Source of the DNA: Desulfobacterales bacterium
GTDB taxonomy: Bacteria; Desulfobacterota; Desulfobacteria; Desulfobacterales; Desulfobacteraceae
DNA length: 39,111 nucleotides
Direction: 5' to 3'
NCBI GenBank assembly: GCA_022361535.1
Contig: JAKSAU010000393.1
Location: 1-39,111 of the forward strand
Positions 7,522 through 16,985 of the stretch are shown piece by piece; positions within the stretch are counted from its first letter, which is position 1; each line of letters begins with the position of its first letter. Both the position numbers and the translations under genes were made by a program. Below the pieces are notes generated by a model. The model made no database searches. It saw only the letters and a program-made list of their open reading frames with translations, and was not told where the DNA came from.

Positions 7522-8913
7522 TCAGCGGGATAAGATTTGGGACAGGCAGTTCTTCAGAGCCGTGTCGACCTCCTTTTCCAGAGCCGGTGCCTGGTATGCT
7601 TCAAGCAGGGCCCGTTTTTTGATTTTGATATTTTCCATGATCTCTTCCTGTGCATCTGCAGTGGTCAGGTTGCCTCTATGGGTAACTTCCGGCTGCCAGG
7701 GAACGGTTCTGCAGTGCTTGAAGGTGTGGGGCACCGAGAGGAACTGGCCACCGGGTCCGGCACTGTGGATATGTTCCAGTGCCAGTGTTTCGTCGCTGAC
7801 CTCCATTCCCTTGAGATAATATTCCACCATGCTGATGATTTCCGTGTCCACGATGAACTGCTCGTAGGACATGGCCCCGTATGCGTCCAGGATACCCGCA
7901 CTGTGCAGGGATATATCCGCCTGTTCCTGGCGGGAAACAAACATGGCCATCATGCTTTCGTAGCCACTTTGCACCGACACCCCTTTGGCATCTGAACTTG
8001 CTCCGCCGGCACGACAGGGAATGTTATACATTTTGGCCAGACGGATACCCCATGCTGCTTCAATGGAAAACCCGGGGGATCCGATGGAGATACCACCGGT
8101 TTTCATATCTGCGGTGGTGGCCTGGAGGCCGTAAACCACAGGCGTGCCAGGTTTAATCATCTGGCTGATGGCAATACCTGCAAGAAGTTCGGCATTGCCC
8201 AGGGCGATGTTTCCGGCAGGGGTAATGGGGCCGGTGGCACCGGCAATGGGACCCGGAGAGATGATCACCGGCTGCCCGTTTTCAGCACAGGTGAGAATTG
8301 TGGACAGGGCAATATCGTCCAGCTGCAGGGGACTTGTGGTATTTACCAGAGTGATCACCCTGGGCTTTTCCTTTAAAGCCGCTTTGCCGCCGAAAACCGC
8401 AGAGGCAAGATCCATGATATCCTTGACCTGGGATCCGGATCCGGGAAAGCCCATAAGGCATTTATCCGAGTGGCGGATAACCGCATCAAACATCAGAGGA
8501 AAACAGGTGGACGGATCCAAATCTGAAGGCTGGACCACCGCCCCGCCGTTGAGATGGAAGCTGTCACATTGATGAACCAGTTTTAAAAAGGTCTTATAGT
8601 CTTCGAACAGGGCACTGCGCCGGGTGCCGTCGGCCTCAATTATGGCTGGACATCCGTATCCGGAGCCGTACCAGGTCTGCCCTGAACCCAGGGACATGTC
8701 ATGGGCCGGATTTCTGGCGTAAATGGTAAATTGCTCCGGTGCTTTTTTAACCCATTCCATGAGCAGCCCTTCGTTAAAAAAGGCGATATCACCGTCCAGC
8801 TTCACTCCGTGGGTTTTTAATATTTCAAGCACCCGGGGGTGGTGGATTTTGATCCCTGTCTCTTCCAATATGGTTACAGAGGCTTGGTGCAACCGTTCCA
8901 ATGTATCTTCCAT
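7522..8913 (-). CDS. MttB-family (non-pyrrolysine) corrinoid methyltransferase, paralogue 2
   Basis: A 463-residue member of the trimethylamine methyltransferase superfamily (TIM barrel). Family segments include LHQASVTILEETGIKIHH at the N-terminus, SLGSGQTWYGSGYGCP, FPGSGSQVKDIMDLA, ISPGPIAGATGPITPAGNIA, and ALEHIHSAGPGGQFLSVPHT in the C-terminal quarter. The frame runs the full family length with no internal TAG, so there is no pyrrolysine, as in the glycine betaine methyltransferase MtgB and proline-betaine methyltransferase MtpB. Such enzymes move a methyl from a quaternary amine to Co(I) corrinoid. It differs strongly from its upstream neighbour, which argues for a different substrate rather than a recent copy. 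Exact substrate cannot be read from the sequence. Confidence 0.87.
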   Translation of the reverse strand: MEDTLERLHQASVTILEETGIKIHHPRVLEILKTHGVKLDGDIAFFNEGLLMEWVKKAPEQFTIYARNPAHDMSLGSGQTWYGSGYGCPAIIEADGTRRSALFEDYKTFLKLVHQCDSFHLNGGAVVQPSDLDPSTCFPLMFDAVIRHSDKCLMGFPGSGSQVKDIMDLASAVFGGKAALKEKPRVITLVNTTSPLQLDDIALSTILTCAENGQPVIISPGPIAGATGPITPAGNIALGNAELLAGIAISQMIKPGTPVVYGLQATTADMKTGGISIGSPGFSIEAAWGIRLAKMYNIPCRAGGASSDAKGVSVQSGYESMMAMFVSRQEQADISLHSAGILDAYGAMSYEQFIVDTEIISMVEYYLKGMEVSDETLALEHIHSAGPGGQFLSVPHTFKHCRTVPWQPEVTHRGNLTTADAQEEIMENIKIKKRALLEAYQAPALEKEVDTALKNCLSQILSR

Positions 8914-8965
8914 ACCCTTTTCTCCTCATTACATCCCTGATGTGATCCTGGATTTATTCAACGGC

Positions 8966-10393
8966 TTATCTGGCTTCCAGTTCTGCGGTAATCCGGTCCA
9001 ATTCGGTCAAAACCTCCTGGGATAAGGATGCAACCTTGTGGGTCTCCAGAATACGGTCGATTTTCGCTTTTATCTTTCCTGCCACCTCGGACAGATCAGG
9101 GTTTTTCATCTTTCTGCTGAAAAGCTCGGGATAGAATATGGATTTAAAATTCTGCATGGTATGGGGAAGGGTGAGGTATGCCCCGCCAGGCCCTGCACTT
9201 TCAATGAGCTCGGTGATGATATCATTGGATTCCAGATCCACGCCCCTGGTGTAATGCTTTAGGTTTTCAATGATTTCGTCGCAGAGGACTACCAGGGCCG
9301 GGTTCACGGAGTTGCAATGGTCTGATACGCCCACATCATGGATGAGATTGGCCTTGGACAGCAGGGTGGAAAAAATTTCCATGGTGGCTTCGGAAGCGGC
9401 CTGCTCATCCAGAAACTTGGCATCGGTACAGCCGGCGGTGCCGAAAAAGGGAAGACCATAGGAATCAACAAGTTCCGAGGCCGCAGCAATCATCAAATGA
9501 AATTCCACAGCCCCGTAGCTGCCGATGGTAGACTGCATATCCATGATGGAGGGCATGGCACCGTATATAAAGGGCGCGCCGGGGTTGGCCAGCTGATGGA
9601 CCACTAGACCGCCCAAGGCTTCGGCATTACACTGGGCCAGGGTCGCACCGAAACTCATGGGAGCGGTTCCGCCCATCATGCAGTAGGGCATGTAAACAAC
9701 AGGAATTTTATTCAGGGCGCTGATAATCAGTTTTTCAGTGCTTTCCTCAGGATGAGTCATGGGGGGAATGGGTTCGCAGTAGTTGAAAATAAAAGGCTTT
9801 TCCTGCAACTTTTCCAGCCCGCCCGCCACCAGAGCGGCAATATCAATCACCTCCTGTAGGGAGTCAATGTCATTGGTGGAAAAATTTATGGTTTTGCTGA
9901 AGTACTTCACCGTTTCGATGAATGAAATCTGAGTTTGGATGGCTGGGTTGACGTCATTGGACATGCCAACGCTCAAAATAAAATCGATATTGTCGAGCCC
10001 ATCGGCAAGGGTACACATGGTTTTTGTGTCTTTTTTCAAAAAATCCCTGACCGCCCCGGTATCAGGATCCACATACTCCAACTGATCGGCATGGGTTCCG
10101 AAAAACACCGGGTTGCTCCGATCAATGGACATGGTCAGATCACCGGCTCTGTTGTAGAGATTCAGGGTTTTGGGCACGGATTCCAAGGCCTGCTCAACCA
10201 TGGCTCTGGGAATTTTAACCATCTGGTTCTCATCTGCCGGACATCCGGCTTGTGCCAGGAGCTCAAGCCCCCTGTCGCCGCCGACCCGCATGCCGACATT
10301 CTCCAGAAGATAGATGGTGGCTTCATGGATCTGGTCAATTTTGTCCTTTGACAAGATGCTGAATTCAATATTTCTTTTGGTTGGTATTCCCAT
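8966..10393 (-). CDS. MttB-family (non-pyrrolysine) corrinoid methyltransferase, paralogue 1
   Basis: A 475-residue MttB-superfamily protein, first gene of the island. Segments typical of the family are IHEATIYLLENVGMRVGG, DPDTGAVRDFLKKDTKTMC, MMGGTAPMSFGATLAQCNAE, FIYGAMPSIMDMQS and LIESAGPGGAYLTLPHTMQN. There is no in-frame TAG, so it is a non-pyrrolysine member like MtgB. It probably demethylates a quaternary ammonium or sulfonium compound with Co(I) corrinoid as acceptor. The strong AGGAGG site lies seven bases before ATG 10393. It precedes its paralogue by 52 bases, and the shared motifs sit in different sequence contexts, so the two are old paralogues. They may act on different substrates or as partners. 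Confidence 0.88.
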   Translation of the reverse strand: MGIPTKRNIEFSILSKDKIDQIHEATIYLLENVGMRVGGDRGLELLAQAGCPADENQMVKIPRAMVEQALESVPKTLNLYNRAGDLTMSIDRSNPVFFGTHADQLEYVDPDTGAVRDFLKKDTKTMCTLADGLDNIDFILSVGMSNDVNPAIQTQISFIETVKYFSKTINFSTNDIDSLQEVIDIAALVAGGLEKLQEKPFIFNYCEPIPPMTHPEESTEKLIISALNKIPVVYMPYCMMGGTAPMSFGATLAQCNAEALGGLVVHQLANPGAPFIYGAMPSIMDMQSTIGSYGAVEFHLMIAAASELVDSYGLPFFGTAGCTDAKFLDEQAASEATMEIFSTLLSKANLIHDVGVSDHCNSVNPALVVLCDEIIENLKHYTRGVDLESNDIITELIESAGPGGAYLTLPHTMQNFKSIFYPELFSRKMKNPDLSEVAGKIKAKIDRILETHKVASLSQEVLTELDRITAELEAR

Positions 10394-10451
10394 ATTTTCT
10401 CCTCCTAAAAAAGTGTTATTTTAGTTCAGGCATTTGACCCAGATCCCTTCA

Positions 10452-10480
10452 ATGATAGGCATATTACCCCATGTCTTGAA
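10452..10480 (-). promoter_or_regulatory. Candidate sigma-70 promoter for the methyl-transfer island
   Basis: On the minus strand TTCAAG (10480-10475) and TATCAT (10457-10452) are separated by 17 bases, about 60 bases before the first start codon. Both hexamers are imperfect. Nothing better, including a sigma-54 site, was seen in the 298-base divergent gap 10394-10691. Confidence 0.3.
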
Positions 10481-10691
10481 AAGTGAATAGAATGTAAAAG
10501 ACCAAATATCGTATAAAAACGACATCATAGAATAAATTAAAATTAAATGTATTGGTTCCATTTTTCAGTGTGAACAATTCAAATAGATATGCTATAGGGC
10601 CTGCTTGAAATTGTTTTTGCATCCCTTCCGTTTCTGTACCTGAATATTTTTACCGTGTTTCCGTCGGAACGGCGGGCCACCGGAGATATGA

Positions 10692-11529
10692 ATGAAAAAA
10701 TATTATATTCTTCTTCTCGCAGGTGTCATCCTGTCGGCAACCTCATTTGTTTTTGTAAAATTTGTAAATGCCCATCCATTAACGATTTCATTTTACCGGA
10801 TTTTTTTTGCCGGGATTTTTTGGCTTCTTCTGGTCCTTGCCAAGGGTCGGCGGGAAATGGCAGCCATTGGGAATAAAAATAGGTGGATTGCATGTCCTTG
10901 CGTTATATTACAGTGTCTGGATTACTTCTTTGGCTTATACCAGCGTTGCAAACGCATCTGTTCTCGGGGCTTTGTGTCCGGTATTTGTGGCCCTGACGTC
11001 ATGGGTGCTGTTCGGGGATAAACTCAGGCGGCATTGCCTGGCAGGGATCGCCTTTTCTTTGGCAGGGTCAGGACGGCTGGTTTCCTCAAAAATGGAGTTC
11101 GGCCTGGAAAGTATCAAAGGAGATCTACTTGCCGTAGCCGGCGCCTTTTTTATCTCCGGCTATTATATGAGCGGTGGTTATCTGAGGCGGTTTATGACCA
11201 CAAGGGTTTATATCACCCTGGTCTATCTGTCAGCGGCATTTTTCCTTTGGATCATGATAAAAACATCCGGCATTTCCCTTATGGACGACTCTCTGAAGGA
11301 TAAAATGATCATGATCGCTCATGGTGTCGTTTGTTCTGTATTGGGGCATGGGATATACAACTTTTTGTTGGGGAGGCTGCCTCCGATTACCCTTTCGTTG
11401 TCAGTTCTGGCTGAACCCATTTTTGCCATTATTTTTGCCATTGTACTTTTTAATGAAACCTTGGGATTAATCCAGATAGCAGGGATTTTCGTTATCATGG
11501 TAGGTTTGCTGATTTACAGCCTGTCTTAG
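10692..11529 (+). pseudogene. EamA/DMT-family transporter broken by a +1 frameshift
   Basis: Two overlapping frames together make one EamA-type (drug/metabolite transporter) protein of about 278 residues. The first frame (from ATG 10692, GGAG before it) gives TM1-2 with AGVILSATSFVFVKFVNAHP and SFYRIFFAGIFWLLLVLAK. The second frame gives the rest, from WITSLAYTSVANASVLGALC to the last helix, including SVLAEPIFAIIFAIVLFNE. The switch lies near the A5 run at 10875-10879: dropping one A joins the frames smoothly. EamA proteins are ten-helix metabolite exporters or importers. The rest of the frame shows no other damage, so the frameshift is recent, phase-variable or a base-calling error. It is divergent from the methyltransferase island. 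Confidence 0.8.
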
Positions 11530-11892
11530 GATAGGAAGACGATTTTTATAATGCAAAGTATAAACAAGATGATTAAGTTTGAAATATGGCCCTCTTTTAG
11601 AGCATTTTAAACACTTCGTACTGGAAACATTATGAGATCTCGAAGAAGTTCTTAACATGATCCGATCCATGAGACTTCGGAGCGAAAGAGACCAAAGAAA
11701 CCATTTAACTTGCTTATGATCTTCTATGGAAATTTTAGGAATCTTACGATGAGGGCTATGTCTATGATTGATCTCTTTCTTGAATAAATCCTCAACCACA
11801 ATATGTTGGGTTGGGCCTGTCCCGTCTAAGAATCAATTTAACACTGGAAAAAGTTGGTTCTGGACAAATCAAAATTATTGGAGATTATGAGG
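11530..11892. other. Low-coding stretch after the EamA gene
   Basis: These 363 bases are AT-rich. A minus-strand frame (about 11467-11830), basic and cysteine-containing, reads without stops for some 110 codons and contains LDGTGPTQHIVVEDLFKKE. It overlaps the end of the EamA gene, and I find no family for it. It may be a decayed gene or chance. No terminal repeats or transposase catalytic motifs were seen. Confidence 0.3.
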
Positions 11893-12162
11893 CTATTTCA
11901 TTGAAAGGATTACGCTCTCATCTGCCAAGAGAGCTTTGTGAATTTTCTGCTCTTTTGTTTGTAAATAATCAACAATGGAAATTGCATCGGAGCTATCCCA
12001 AAGCTTTTGCCCAATTTTTATGAGTATCTTAATAGTTCCTGTATCAATGATGAAATCGTAGGATAATGTTACTGAATTCTCCCGAAAATCAATATTATAT
12101 TCGCTATGGGTGGTATTATTAAGGAAGTCTAGAACGGTTTTTTCTTTTGTTGCTATAGCCAT
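11893..12162 (-). CDS. Small hypothetical protein (89 residues)
   Basis: I do not recognise this protein. It starts MAIATKEKTVLDFLNNTT and alternates short hydrophobic beta-like and charged stretches, including LSYDFIIDTGTIKILIKIG. There is no signal peptide, transmembrane segment or cysteine motif. The start at 12162 is supported by AAGGAAAA about eight bases upstream; a longer frame starts at 12198 without such a site. It stands alone in a gene-poor region, 240 bases from amt. The good ribosome site and coherent composition make it likely to be real. Confidence 0.45.
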   Translation of the reverse strand: MAIATKEKTVLDFLNNTTHSEYNIDFRENSVTLSYDFIIDTGTIKILIKIGQKLWDSSDAISIVDYLQTKEQKIHKALLADESVILSMK

Positions 12163-12320
12163 TTTGATTTTCCTTTCTTTGAGAAACCACTGATACATTA
12201 AAAATCAATTTAATGGAGATATAATTGATTACCACGGTTTATGCAAGGTAACCTTTTAATTCTGGGAAGTAATGACACAATCAGTTAAGCATTGGTTCTA
12301 ATGTGCTGTGGTTGGGTAAT

Positions 12321-12360
12321 CAATAAAAAACTGCCGCCCCTTGGAGGCAAGAGGCGGCAG
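12321..12360 (-). terminator. Intrinsic terminator of amt
   Basis: On the minus strand CTGCCGCC (12360-12353) pairs with GGCGGCAG (12338-12331) and is followed at once by TTTTTTATTG. It lies about 45 bases after the amt stop codon. Confidence 0.88.
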
Positions 12361-12404
12361 GGTCGGGTTATCGCGTTTACTTAAAACGCGGATGGGAGGT
12401 TAAT

Positions 12405-13808
12405 TTAGCTCTGGCTGGCCAGCTCTCCAGCATAAGTGGATGATTCTGATTTCATACCGCCGGAACCGCTTCCTGAATAACCTGATGCATGGTTGATAGT
12501 TGAAAAATCGGGATAAGCGTTTCCGCCGTGTTCTGTGGCATCCAGACCTTCCAGCTCTTCTTCCGGAGAAACCCTCAGGCCCATTGTGGCATCAATGACT
12601 TTAAACAGTATGTAAGCCGCAGCAAAAGTCCAGACAAAGCAAGCCAGAATACCGATACACTGCACGGATAGTATCTTGAAAGAAGTACCACCAATGTTGA
12701 AGATACCAGCACCAAGGGTACCCCAGGCACCGCAGACACCGTGTACGGAAATGGCGCCTACAGGATCGTCAATTTTGATTTTGTCAAAGAAAAGAACTGA
12801 GAAAACAACAAGGATACCAGCTATAGCACCGATTATGACAGCGCTGCCGGGGGTGACGTTGGCGCATCCGGCAGTAATCCCCACGAGCCCGGCAAGCGCG
12901 CCGTTCAGGCTCATGCCTACTTCGGGCTTTCCAAACTTCATCCAGGAGACGATCATGGCCAGCACAGCCCCGGCAGCAGCCGCCAAATTGGTATTTACAA
13001 AAATCATTGCAATGTCTTTAGTTGCAGCAGTGGTGGAACCCGGGTTGAACCCGAACCAGCCGACCCAAAGGATGAATACGCCAAGGGCAGCCAAAGGAAT
13101 GTTGTGGCCCAAGATGGGTTTTACTTTACCGTCTTTTGTATATTTGCCAAGACGGGGACCAAGCACCATGGCGCCTGCGAGCGCAGCCCAGCCACCTACG
13201 GAATGAACAACAGTTGAACCTGCGAAATCAATGAATCCTAACCCTTCAAGCCATCCGGAACCGTTGAGAAGAGATCCCCACGCCCAGGAACCAAAAATTG
13301 GATAAATCAATGCCGTTACACCGGCAGTATAAACCAGGTATGCAGTAAATTTTGTCCGCTCTGCCATGGCACCGGAGACGATGGTTGCTGCAGTCGCTGC
13401 AAAAACAACCTGGAACATCCAGAATGCAAGTACCCACGGATCTCCGCCCAATTCAAAGTCACTTAAGAAGAACCCAGTTGTCCCAAAAAAGCCGGTTTTA
13501 GAGGCGCCGAACATCAGACCAAACCCAATAGCCCAGTAGGAAATAGTACCCATGGAAAAGTCCATGAGGTTTTTCATCATAATGTTGATGGCATTTTTAG
13601 CCCGTGTGAAACCTGCTTCCACCATAGCAAAACCTGCCTGCATAAAGAATACAAGAACGGCTGCAACAAGGGTCCATACATAATCGGCATGGGACTGTAC
13701 CAAGTCAATAGCCTCTTTGTTGGTCAGTACAGTGGGAGTTTCGTCCCCGGCCCAGGCCGTTGACAGACTGCAAATTAAAGAGATGAGGATCATAAGGACA
13801 TATTTCAT
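12405..13808 (-). CDS. amt: Ammonium transporter Amt with signal peptide
   Basis: A 467-residue Amt/Mep/Rh channel. Residues 1-20 form a cleaved signal peptide ending AWA, then about 11 membrane helices. Diagnostic segments are ALVFFMQAGFAMVEAGF-like near residue 55 (AAVLVFFMQAGFAMVEAGFT), FDFAGSTVVHSVGG-type IDFAGSTVVHSVGGWAALAG, FNPGSTTAAT, and DDPVGAISVHGVCGAWGTL, which carry the twin-histidine pore residues. The C-terminal tail holds SPEEELEGLDATEHGGNAYP, the segment that couples to PII. I chose ATG 13808 with AAAGGAG upstream rather than the longer frame from 13841. The glnK gene sits 34 bases upstream, so the pair is the standard nitrogen-scavenging operon where GlnK gates Amt. Confidence 0.96.
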   Translation of the reverse strand: MKYVLMILISLICSLSTAWAGDETPTVLTNKEAIDLVQSHADYVWTLVAAVLVFFMQAGFAMVEAGFTRAKNAINIMMKNLMDFSMGTISYWAIGFGLMFGASKTGFFGTTGFFLSDFELGGDPWVLAFWMFQVVFAATAATIVSGAMAERTKFTAYLVYTAGVTALIYPIFGSWAWGSLLNGSGWLEGLGFIDFAGSTVVHSVGGWAALAGAMVLGPRLGKYTKDGKVKPILGHNIPLAALGVFILWVGWFGFNPGSTTAATKDIAMIFVNTNLAAAAGAVLAMIVSWMKFGKPEVGMSLNGALAGLVGITAGCANVTPGSAVIIGAIAGILVVFSVLFFDKIKIDDPVGAISVHGVCGAWGTLGAGIFNIGGTSFKILSVQCIGILACFVWTFAAAYILFKVIDATMGLRVSPEEELEGLDATEHGGNAYPDFSTINHASGYSGSGSGGMKSESSTYAGELASQS

Positions 13809-13842
13809 TTTATTGGTCTCCTTTGGATATATATTGAACATT

Positions 13843-14376
<534 letters not shown>

Positions 14377-14478
14377 ATCAAGGAAGATTAAATTTATTGC
14401 CTTAATTTTAAAACAATTTTGTACTTTCTTCAGAGTTTTATGGAACTTTGGTCAGCTAAGAGCAAAGTTGAGGCACAG

Positions 14479-15582
14479 TTAGAATGGGCTTAACATTTGA
14501 GAAATGGTCTGCCCTTGGGCATATCCGCAGGAAAAATGATTGTGGAAAAACCTATTTGCAGCAAGGCTAAGACAGGCTCCCGGAAACCGGTACATAATCA
14601 AGGCACCGAATTGATGAAGCTGCAATTCTTTAGACATTGGCTTAAGCAAACGGATGTAATGCTTCTGAATATCCTCTGAATCGCTAATGGTTCTTTCAAT
14701 GGATTGCAAAATTGTTCGGGCTGCTGTCCGGCCTGATTTCAGGGCAAAATAAATCCCTTCACCAAACAAAGGTTCAGCCATACCTGCAGCATCTCCAGCC
14801 AAAAGCACCCTGCCCTTACCCGAACACGGCTTGCCCCGGCTTACACCAATGGGGTATCCTTTAACATCTTCAAGCAGCTCTGTTCCCAAACGCTCTTTTG
14901 CATAGGCTGTTAGACGTTCCCGGGTCATACTTACACCGGATCGAGCCCCGAAAATACCGATGTTTACATGATCGTGCTTGGGGAATATCCAATAATAGCC
15001 TGGTATGCCTTTTGAAAAATCAAACTCCATGGGGTAATCACCAGGCTGTTTTACACGGACGTCTGCTTCTAAAGCAGGAAGTTTTAATCCATTTGCCCGG
15101 GGCAGGCCAAGCAGCGTCCTGACCCTTGAGTTGGCTCCGTCAGACCCGACAAGGAACCGTGCCTGAAGACTTGTATTTTCATTATCCTTGATCAATTTGA
15201 TACGGACACCATCGCTGTCATGCTTAAGAGCTGTTACCTTATCGACTTGCATAAATCTGCATCCCGAATGGACTGCCTGCTCCAATGTATATGCATCCAG
15301 ATCCATCCGACGTGTCATATAGCAAAGGGGGTCTTTATTTTTGATCAGAAAAGAGTTTCCGCAAGGACGGGTGATTTTAACTTCACGACAGGTTCGGTGT
15401 ACAAACGAAGAGATATCATAGGCAAATTGGGCCATCCCTTTTGGGGTGATACCGCCTGCACAGGCTTTTTTTCTTGGAAAATTTCGCCGGTCCAGGATTA
15501 ACACGGACAACCCAGCCGATGCCAGGTCATACCCTGCAGCAGTTCCGGCAGGCCCTGCCCCTATTATGATCACGTCATGCAT
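14479..15582 (-). CDS. Geranylgeranyl-reductase-family FAD oxidoreductase
   Basis: A 367-residue flavoprotein of the geranylgeranyl reductase / digeranylgeranylglycerophospholipid reductase superfamily. It has VIIIGAGPAGTAAGYDLA at the N-terminus, KKACAGGITPKG with the family cysteine, LVGSDGANSRVR in the middle, the PGYYWIFPK version of the PxxYxWxFP motif, and LLAGDAAGMAEPLFGEGIYF binding FAD. Members saturate isoprenoid double bonds in chlorophyll, menaquinone or lipid side chains. In sulfate reducers a menaquinone-modifying role is plausible, but nothing nearby fixes the substrate. It lies upstream of glnK in the same direction, separated by nearly 300 bases that contain a new promoter, so it is a separate unit. 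Confidence 0.85.
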   Translation of the reverse strand: MHDVIIIGAGPAGTAAGYDLASAGLSVLILDRRNFPRKKACAGGITPKGMAQFAYDISSFVHRTCREVKITRPCGNSFLIKNKDPLCYMTRRMDLDAYTLEQAVHSGCRFMQVDKVTALKHDSDGVRIKLIKDNENTSLQARFLVGSDGANSRVRTLLGLPRANGLKLPALEADVRVKQPGDYPMEFDFSKGIPGYYWIFPKHDHVNIGIFGARSGVSMTRERLTAYAKERLGTELLEDVKGYPIGVSRGKPCSGKGRVLLAGDAAGMAEPLFGEGIYFALKSGRTAARTILQSIERTISDSEDIQKHYIRLLKPMSKELQLHQFGALIMYRFPGACLSLAANRFFHNHFSCGYAQGQTISQMLSPF

Positions 15583-15846
15583 GAGCTGGTTGTAGCAGAT
15601 ATAAAAGTTGGTGCCAAACCATTTTCGGCTAAAGCAACTTACATCACCGTCTTCAATTCTAAAATGAAAATCCAGCTTGGTTCATCTTCGAGTGAGCTTT
15701 GTCCGTAAAAATGTAGTAGCGAAAACGAAAGAAAAGTTTGATTGCTATTATCAAAGAGATCATCATGATTAAATTTTCATTGACAACAAACAGGGCACAC
15801 GATTACACTTTTCTGCAATTATTACATCCACTTGACATGATATTCT

Positions 15847-16941
15847 ATGGGTAGACGACAAAAAGGCAAATATACGAAAGCGAATGGCAACGTAGTCCAG
15901 ACCGCTGAATTGTGCAAAACAGCACGGTCTTTGATACGAAGCCGCAGACCGAACAAGGCAGAGCCCCTGCTGTTATCAGCCATGGCCATGGACCCCAACG
16001 ACCCTTATGTTCTTGTAGCCTTAGGTGATGTTAAACGGATGCAGGGAAAGTACGATAAGGCTGTGGAGTATTACGAACAATGCCTGGTTTGCGATCCTTT
16101 AAACCCCTTTGCCATGTCAGCATTGGGAGATGCTTACCGGGGCCGCAAAGACCTTGAATCGGCGATCGGGATATGGTCTAAAACCCTTGATGCCTACCCG
16201 GATAATTTCCAGGTAATGACCCGTCTTGCTGATGCCCTGGCTAAAACAGGCGCATTAGAGACAGCCAGCCAACTTTATGAACGTGCCCTGCTGTTAAACC
16301 CCGACGACAGGTTTGCACTGTCCGGCCTTGGTAATCTTTATGTTCGCCAGAAAAAATTCGACCAAGCTTGCCCGCTTTTAGAAAAGCTGGTGTCCAACCA
16401 TGGGGCCAACACCAGGGCGCTGGGTGCGCTTGCAAATTTTTACCGGAAGCAGGAGAGATTTACGAAAGCAGAATCGCTTTTTGAAAAAATTTTGGAACTT
16501 GACCCGCACAATGTGTATGCCATGGACGGACTTGCTGACTGCGCACGGGGAAAACAAGAGTATGAAAAAGCAAAAACCATGTGGAAAAAGGCTCTGAATG
16601 CAGGTATGGACCCGGCCGTCGCAAAAACAAGGATTGCAGATGCCTATGTGCAATTGGGACGGTTCAACGCAGCAAAGACGTATTATAAAGAGGTATTATC
16701 AAAAGCCGAGGATAAATTTGCACTTTTCGGCCAGATTCGGCTCATTGAATCAGAACCGGTTAGCGAAGAAAAAAAGATCAAGAGTGCCGCCAAGGTGTTC
16801 CATCGTCTTTTCGCCTTAAATGCCTCTGACACCCGCACCCTTTACGAATATAAAACTTTCCAAACCCGTCATCCTGAAATTTCCGCTCTGGTTAGTCCCC
16901 CCGGGTTTGGCCAAACCACCGAAGAATCCCATTCTGCCTAA
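15847..16941 (+). CDS. Tetratricopeptide-repeat protein
   Basis: A 364-residue soluble protein made almost wholly of TPR units (about eight, residues 20-300), for example PYVLVALGDVKRMQGKYDKA, FAMSALGDAYRGRKDLESA and YAMDGLADCARGKQEYEKA. The basic N-terminus (MGRRQKGKYTK) is not a signal peptide. The last 60 residues lack repeats. TPR arrays bind protein partners; the partner is unknown. There is no clear ribosome site before ATG 15847, where TTGACATGATATTCT sits directly upstream and looks more like promoter sequence, so the true start or a leaderless message is uncertain. No operon partner is evident. Confidence 0.8.
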   Translation: MGRRQKGKYTKANGNVVQTAELCKTARSLIRSRRPNKAEPLLLSAMAMDPNDPYVLVALGDVKRMQGKYDKAVEYYEQCLVCDPLNPFAMSALGDAYRGRKDLESAIGIWSKTLDAYPDNFQVMTRLADALAKTGALETASQLYERALLLNPDDRFALSGLGNLYVRQKKFDQACPLLEKLVSNHGANTRALGALANFYRKQERFTKAESLFEKILELDPHNVYAMDGLADCARGKQEYEKAKTMWKKALNAGMDPAVAKTRIADAYVQLGRFNAAKTYYKEVLSKAEDKFALFGQIRLIESEPVSEEKKIKSAAKVFHRLFALNASDTRTLYEYKTFQTRHPEISALVSPPGFGQTTEESHSA

Positions 16942-16985
16942 TTTAACCGATACTCCAGGATCGCAAGTTTTAAAAGCAAAGGTAG

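Noticed and set aside
7522..10393. Pyrrolysine-containing trimethylamine methyltransferase
   Set aside because: Both MttB-family genes run full length without an internal TAG, and no pyl genes are present in the window.
11467..11799. A 110-codon basic minus-strand frame after the EamA gene, considered as a transposase remnant
   Set aside because: No DDE, HUH or TnpB motif, no terminal repeats, and it overlaps the end of the EamA frame. It is mentioned only within the low-coding stretch.
13809..13841. Earlier start for amt
   Set aside because: The extra codons cover the AAAGGAG site; starting at 13808 yields a proper signal peptide.
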